A stretch of DNA of 64,000 bases from an uncultured Desulfobacterales bacterium (GTDB taxonomy: Bacteria > Desulfobacterota > Desulfobacteria > Desulfobacterales > SpSt-501). Shown one piece after another: positions 60,134-64,000 of this stretch. Position 1 is the stretch's first letter. Every line of letters starts with the position of its first letter. The notes under the pieces were generated by a model. The model did not search any database and had not been told where the DNA came from. It worked only from the letters and a program-made list of their open reading frames with translations. The translations under genes were made by a program, and so were the position numbers. The DNA lies in NCBI GenBank assembly GCA_938048455.1, contig CALIUY010000002.1, forward strand, positions 104,421-168,420. Reading direction: 5' to 3'.

Positions 60134-61234
60134 ATGGAGATCTGCATTCTGGGCGCGGGCAAGGTCGGCACGACGATCGGCGCCATGCTCGAATCGTGCG
60201 CTTTCTGCCAGAAGGTTCATCTTGCCGACAATCGACCCCCGACGGCGCTTCCGGGACTCGCGAAGACCGAAGTCGAAACCTTCGATTTCGCGGATCGTGC
60301 GCGGCTGAAGGCGTTCGTCGCCGGAAAAGACGCCGTCGTGAGCGCCGCGCCCTTCTACCTGAACCGCGACATCGCCGCGGCCTGCGCCGCGGCGGCAGTC
60401 GCCTACTTCGATCTGACCGAAGATGTCGAGACCACGGCCGTGGTGCGCCGGCTTGCCGAAGGGGCGAAGGTTCCTTTCATGCCGCAGTGCGGGCTCGCCC
60501 CCGGGGCGATCAACATCATCGGGGCAAGCCTGGCGGCGGAGCTGCCGTCGCTTCGCAGTCTCGAGCTGCGCGTGGGAGCGCTTCCGCTCTATGCGAGCAA
60601 TGCGATGAAGTACTACCTGAGCTGGAACACGGCCGGGCTGATCAACGAGTACTGCAATCTCTGTGAGGTGATCTACGGGGGGCGGCGCCTGGAAGTCGAG
60701 GCTCTGGACGGCTACGAGCGCCTCACGCTCGACGGCACCGAGTACGAAGCCTTCTACACCTCGGGCGGAGTGGGGACCCTCTGCGAAACCTACCAGGGCC
60801 GGGTGCGCGAGCTCAACTACAAGACCATCCGCTACCCCGGCCACCGGGATCTGATGAAGTTTCTGCTCTACGACCTCAACCTGATCGACAACCGGAAACT
60901 CTTGACCGAAATCTTCGACCAGGAGGTTCCCGTCACCGAAACCGACGTCGTGATCGTCTACGTGAACGTGGTCGGTCAGGATGAACACGGCGTGCGCCAG
61001 CGCAGTTTCGCGAAGAAAATCTACGGGGATTTGATCGACGGCCGGCGCTACTCGGCGATCCAGCTCTCAACCGCCGCCGGGCTCGTCGCCGTGCTCGAGC
61101 TCTACGCCCGGGGAAAGCTCGGCACGGGATTCGTCAAACAGGAATCGGTCGCTCTCGGCGATTTCCTCTCGACCCGTTGGGGAGGAAAGATCTATGCCGG
61201 GGAAGAGCGCTCCGCGCTTCCTTCCGCGGGGTGA
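60134..61234 (+). CDS. Saccharopine dehydrogenase-like protein
   Basis: A 366-residue oxidoreductase with N-terminal nucleotide loop ILGAGKVGTTIG and CGLAPGAINIIG in the middle. The C-terminal part has YTSGGVGTLCETYQGRVRELNYKTIRYPGH, the dimer and substrate region of Lys9/Lys1-type enzymes. It may form or cleave an amino-acid conjugate (saccharopine, carboxyspermidine or similar). GGAGGGG before ATG 60134. It converges with phnW. Substrate unknown. Confidence 0.85.
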   Translation: MEICILGAGKVGTTIGAMLESCAFCQKVHLADNRPPTALPGLAKTEVETFDFADRARLKAFVAGKDAVVSAAPFYLNRDIAAACAAAAVAYFDLTEDVETTAVVRRLAEGAKVPFMPQCGLAPGAINIIGASLAAELPSLRSLELRVGALPLYASNAMKYYLSWNTAGLINEYCNLCEVIYGGRRLEVEALDGYERLTLDGTEYEAFYTSGGVGTLCETYQGRVRELNYKTIRYPGHRDLMKFLLYDLNLIDNRKLLTEIFDQEVPVTETDVVIVYVNVVGQDEHGVRQRSFAKKIYGDLIDGRRYSAIQLSTAAGLVAVLELYARGKLGTGFVKQESVALGDFLSTRWGGKIYAGEERSALPSAG

Positions 61235-61348
61235 GCCCTCCGCGTCGTAACGGCCTGTTTGCAGGTTTCTCCGGACGCCTGCGCGCCGAACACCTTTACC
61301 GGCCGGTTGCAACGACTCGAAATTCGAGTTTGGCCGCGGCTCGCTTTC

Positions 61349-62470
61349 TTAAGCTCTTACCCAGTACATCGACTTCTCGACCGCCTGGAGGAGCCTTCTC
61401 ATGTCCTGCGGGTGGACATCGCCGATGTGCCCGATACGGAAGGTTTCGGTCTCGGTCACCTTGCCCGGGTAGATCACGAAGCCTTTCTCCTTGAGCAGCC
61501 GGTAAAAGCGGCCGAATTCGTAGCCCTCGTGTTCCGGGCGGTGAAAGGCGGTGATGATCGGCGAGCGAAGGAAAGCGGGAAGGAGCGGCCGAAACCCGAG
61601 CGCCTCCATCCCTTCGACGAGGATGCGACCGTTTTCGCGGTAGCGTGCATGGCGCGCCGTGACCCCGCCTTCGGCCTCCAATTCCACGAGCGCCTGACGG
61701 AAGGCGCGCACGACATGGGTGGGCGAGGTGAAGCGCCACTTGCCGCCCTGCTTCTCCATGGTCTCCCACTGATCGTGGAGATCGAGGCTGAGCGAGCGGG
61801 CGCGGCCGCGGGTCTTTTCGAGCTCGGATCGCCGGGCGACGACGAAGGAAAAGCCGGGGACCCCCTGGATGCACTTGTTGGCGCTGCTCACGAGAAAGTC
61901 GGCCCCGATCGCGGCCGCATCGAAGGGAATGCCCCCGAGGCTGCTCATGGCATCGAGGATGAAGACGCGGCCGGCATCTTTCACGACGCGGCCGACGGCC
62001 CCGGCGGGGTTCAGCATTCCGGTCGTCGTCTCGCAGTGCACCAGGGCCACATGAGAGATTCGGGGGTGGCGCTTGATTTCGGAGGCGATGCGCTCCGGTT
62101 CCGGGGCGGCAAGCTCCCCGAAATCGAGCAGGCTTGCGGGGATTCGCCCCCGGCGGGCGATTTCGTGAATCCGGCGACCGTAGGCGCCGTTGGCGACGAC
62201 CAGAAGTTCGCCCTCTTCGGGGACGGCGGTCGTGACCGCGGCCTCGACCCCGAAGGTGCCGCTTCCCTGGAGGAGAACGCTCGTGTAGCCGGGGTCGGAG
62301 GTGGCAAGCGCCGTGACCTCGCGGCGGATCTCCTCGACCAGCCGGTTGTAGTCCTCATCCCAGGTGCACCAGTCGCGCAGCATCGCCGCCTTGACCGTCG
62401 CCGTGGTGGTGAGCGGCCCGGGGGTGAGCAAAAGATAGGGGTTGGGGGGAAAGGAAAATCCGTCGTTCAT
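61349..62470 (-). CDS. phnW: 2-aminoethylphosphonate:pyruvate aminotransferase-like protein
   Basis: A 373-residue PLP transaminase of class V. The start LLLTPGPLTTTATVKAAMLRDWCTWDEDY, LLQGSGTFGVEAAV, VHCETTTGMLNP, LDAMSSLGGIPFD and the PLP lysine in SSANKCIQGVPGFSFV are typical of PhnW. It converts aminoethylphosphonate plus pyruvate to phosphonoacetaldehyde plus alanine. The hydrolase PhnX is not visible, so the product may be used otherwise, or the enzyme may act on a related amine. ATG 62470. Confidence 0.88.
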   Translation of the reverse strand: MNDGFSFPPNPYLLLTPGPLTTTATVKAAMLRDWCTWDEDYNRLVEEIRREVTALATSDPGYTSVLLQGSGTFGVEAAVTTAVPEEGELLVVANGAYGRRIHEIARRGRIPASLLDFGELAAPEPERIASEIKRHPRISHVALVHCETTTGMLNPAGAVGRVVKDAGRVFILDAMSSLGGIPFDAAAIGADFLVSSANKCIQGVPGFSFVVARRSELEKTRGRARSLSLDLHDQWETMEKQGGKWRFTSPTHVVRAFRQALVELEAEGGVTARHARYRENGRILVEGMEALGFRPLLPAFLRSPIITAFHRPEHEGYEFGRFYRLLKEKGFVIYPGKVTETETFRIGHIGDVHPQDMRRLLQAVEKSMYWVRA

Positions 62471-62507
62471 CGTCGATCCTTCCGCCTTGCGGGGTGCCGA
62501 GGCCGGA

Positions 62508-62536
62508 CTATTATCACCAGGCTTCTCGATTGCCAA
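62508..62536 (-). promoter_or_regulatory. Candidate promoter of phnW
   Basis: On the minus strand TTGGCA (62531-62536) is followed after 17 bases by TAATAG (62508-62513), with an alternative GATAAT two bases nearer. It lies ~40 bases ahead of the phnW ATG. Confidence 0.4.
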
Positions 62537-62567
62537 ATGGGGATTAAGAAGCGACAAGCCGGCGAGA

Positions 62568-62621
62568 TAAAAAAGCGGGTGATTCGGGCCTGAGGGATCA
62601 TCCCCGGCGCCGAATCACCCG
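62568..62621 (-). terminator. Intrinsic terminator of the right-edge gene
   Basis: On the minus strand CGGGTGATTCGG (62576-62587) pairs perfectly with CCGAATCACCCG (62610-62621), with an extra inner pairing (GGGA/TCCC), followed by GCTTTTTTAT. It ends the transcript of the partial gene that enters from the right edge and lies 26 bases past its stop. Confidence 0.9.
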
Positions 62622-62646
62622 GCGAGGAGTTTGGACTGCTTGCGAT

Positions 62647-64000
62647 TTAACGGAACCGCGGGGCGCTCAGCACATCGATCAGGGCCTGGCGCTGAGCTTC
62701 CGTGACGGCACTCGGTCCGATCTTTGATTTGAGATCTTCCAGTCGCTCGAGCAGGATCTCCTCGAGCCCCTGAATCTCATAGCCGTTCAAGAAGGGCGCC
62801 ATGTCGTTGCAGTGGTTGAACCCGGGGACAAGTGCTGTATCCAGGCCGTCTGCATCGTCCTGTTGCGCTGTATTCTCAGTGCTCGCGATCCGCAGAACCT
62901 TGCCCTGTGGATGGGTGCCGTCTAACATGCTCAGAATTTCCGGGTCGTTCTGATCCTCAGTCGGCAGAGCATCCCAATCGGCCTGGGTGATATCGCAGCT
63001 CGCCGCGATCTCGCCTGCCGTGCGCCGACCGTAGACGATTTCGATATCCTCGCGCAGCCCAAGGATATCCGTCAAGAACAGCGGTACGAACTCGGAGGTA
63101 TAACTGCGGCGGGTGTTCACCCAGTGCTGCGGGGCTGGAACGAGATTGTCTCTGCGGTAAGAAAAGCGTATCGGGTGGTTGTCGGCGACCCACTTTACGG
63201 CCACGACCATGGGAATCGGCCAGCGCAGCCGGGCACCCTCCAGGTCTCGGATCTGGAAGAAACCATGGTTTCCGAGGTAATTCGGATCGGAACCTTTCAT
63301 AGAATTTAACGAGTTTATACAGATTGTTTGGTCAGCCGTGGAGGGACAAAAGCGGGTCTGAATGGAGGCGATCATCTCGTCCAGTTCCTCGACGCTCGAG
63401 GCGCTTGCCGTCATGAATTCTTGAAGCGCACCATTAAAGGCGTCTTGCATAAGGCCCATTTTCTCTTCGAGATCTTCGACCGCGGGCATTGCCTCCTCGT
63501 CTTCAAAGAGGCTTTCGAAGTCGATAAAGATCCCGACAAGATTCTCGCTGAAATTATCGATCGCCTGATTCATGCGCTCGATTTGATCGTCTGATGCCCC
63601 CAGCACCTCGAGGCCGGAGGAATACTTCTGTTTGACCACCTCGGCCATGATCTTCATATAGGTCGAGGCCATGACGACGTCCATGCAGGCCGTCATCCCT
63701 TCGGACAGAGAGGCGACGTGCCTCTCCGCCTCGTCCGACATCGCCTTCATCGCCGGGGGGATCAGCCCCGGGTCGAAACCGGCGGCGGCGGCCGCTTCCA
63801 CGAGAAATCGCGAAAGCATGGCCCCGGCTTGCCCGCGGAACTTCTGCTTCTGCCCGGCTTCGGCGCTGTCGATCAGGTCCTTGATTTTCGCGGTGTAGTT
63901 TCCCAGCCGGTTCTGCACGGCGTTGCGGAAAGCCTGCATTTTCGTCGCCCCGATCTTGTCCTCCAGGAAGGCGTTGAAGCCGTCTAGAACAGCCTGCCGG
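62647..64000 (-). CDS. Partial protein of unknown function, 5' end outside window
   Basis: The frame is open to the right edge (residues VLDGFNAFLEDKIGATKMQAF precede the first internal ATG at 63939), so at least ~450 residues are visible and the N-terminus is missing. The first ~200 visible residues are alpha-helical with regular charged stretches (DLIDSAEAGQKQKFRGQ; SEGMTACMDVVMASTYMKIMAEVV) and acidic. A distinct C-terminal part has CPSTADQTICINSL, GNHGFFQIRDLEGARLRWPIP and HWVNTRRSYTSEFVPLFLTDIL. The end is FR. No signal, membrane helix or known domain is visible. Codon use of the C-terminal ~700 bases is less GC-biased than in neighbours. A strong terminator follows. Confidence 0.6.
   Translation of the reverse strand, partial: RQAVLDGFNAFLEDKIGATKMQAFRNAVQNRLGNYTAKIKDLIDSAEAGQKQKFRGQAGAMLSRFLVEAAAAAGFDPGLIPPAMKAMSDEAERHVASLSEGMTACMDVVMASTYMKIMAEVVKQKYSSGLEVLGASDDQIERMNQAIDNFSENLVGIFIDFESLFEDEEAMPAVEDLEEKMGLMQDAFNGALQEFMTASASSVEELDEMIASIQTRFCPSTADQTICINSLNSMKGSDPNYLGNHGFFQIRDLEGARLRWPIPMVVAVKWVADNHPIRFSYRRDNLVPAPQHWVNTRRSYTSEFVPLFLTDILGLREDIEIVYGRRTAGEIAASCDITQADWDALPTEDQNDPEILSMLDGTHPQGKVLRIASTENTAQQDDADGLDTALVPGFNHCNDMAPFLNGYEIQGLEEILLERLEDLKSKIGPSAVTEAQRQALIDVLSAPRFR

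Noticed and set aside
61315..61329. Hairpin ACTCGAA-A-TTCGAGT between convergent genes
   Set aside because: It is a perfect short palindrome but has a one-base loop and no T-run, so it is not a credible terminator.

Overview
The window is a GC-rich bacterial chromosome segment, densely packed on both strands. No phage, insertion sequence, integrase or CRISPR array is visible. Gene content suggests a Gram-negative of the former Deltaproteobacteria (Desulfobacterota, perhaps a Syntrophobacter-like anaerobe). The pointers are a tungsten-type aldehyde:ferredoxin oxidoreductase, Liv and TRAP transporters, a sigma54-promoted PilY1-like adhesin, bactofilins, a PqiABC envelope system, QueH and an HD-GYP regulator. 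The lineage is an inference from gene content, not a phylogeny.

Layout. 1-6.2 kb: an arsenic island (a PhoU-ArsC fusion cut by the window edge, a second ArsC, ArsR with promoter and operator, an ACR3 pump), then AOR with a MoaD/ThiS-like partner and an ADP-ribosylglycohydrolase. 6.4-11.1 kb: a complete livKHMGF ABC transporter operon. 11.1-20 kb: a TRAP transporter operon ending in an M20 amidohydrolase, a metacaspase, a GatZ/KbaZ-like protein, a LarA-family racemase and a PdxA/PdxA2-like dehydrogenase. Together these look like uptake and breakdown of hydroxy- or sugar acids. 20-24.4 kb: a molybdopterin protein, a methyltransferase, a CNT-type transporter, a small zinc-ribbon protein, an ECHDC3-like crotonase and a rubrerythrin-like protein. 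24.4-34 kb: a minus-strand operon (periplasmic PCM, spermidine-synthase-like membrane protein, small coupled protein), two bactofilins, and a 1656-residue PilY1-like protein behind a sigma54 promoter.

34-46.9 kb: AMMECR1 and a highly divergent membrane-anchored protein kinase; then a plus-strand housekeeping run (Mut7-C, ATP-grasp, dGTPase-like, HIT, LapA, MutS, AmiC-type amidase, crotonase). 46.9-50.7 kb: a tightly overlapped operon maf-yggS-queH-M48 protease. 50.7-53 kb: a Rossmann protein of unknown role, an HD-GYP response regulator, and tRNA-Leu(UAA). 53-56.6 kb: pqiA1-pqiA2-pqiB-pqiC, with PqiA split into two proteins. 57-62.5 kb: an FadH/OYE-type reductase, an SDR, a saccharopine-dehydrogenase-like protein and PhnW. 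The right edge holds a partial protein of unknown function followed by a strong terminator.

The most unusual items are the PhoU-ArsC fusion, the kinase with a large insert and altered HRD and DFG motifs, and the PilY1-like protein whose VWA domain is interrupted by beta-modules in permuted order. The unrecognised right-edge protein also stands out. No single multi-gene system here is clearly novel as a whole.
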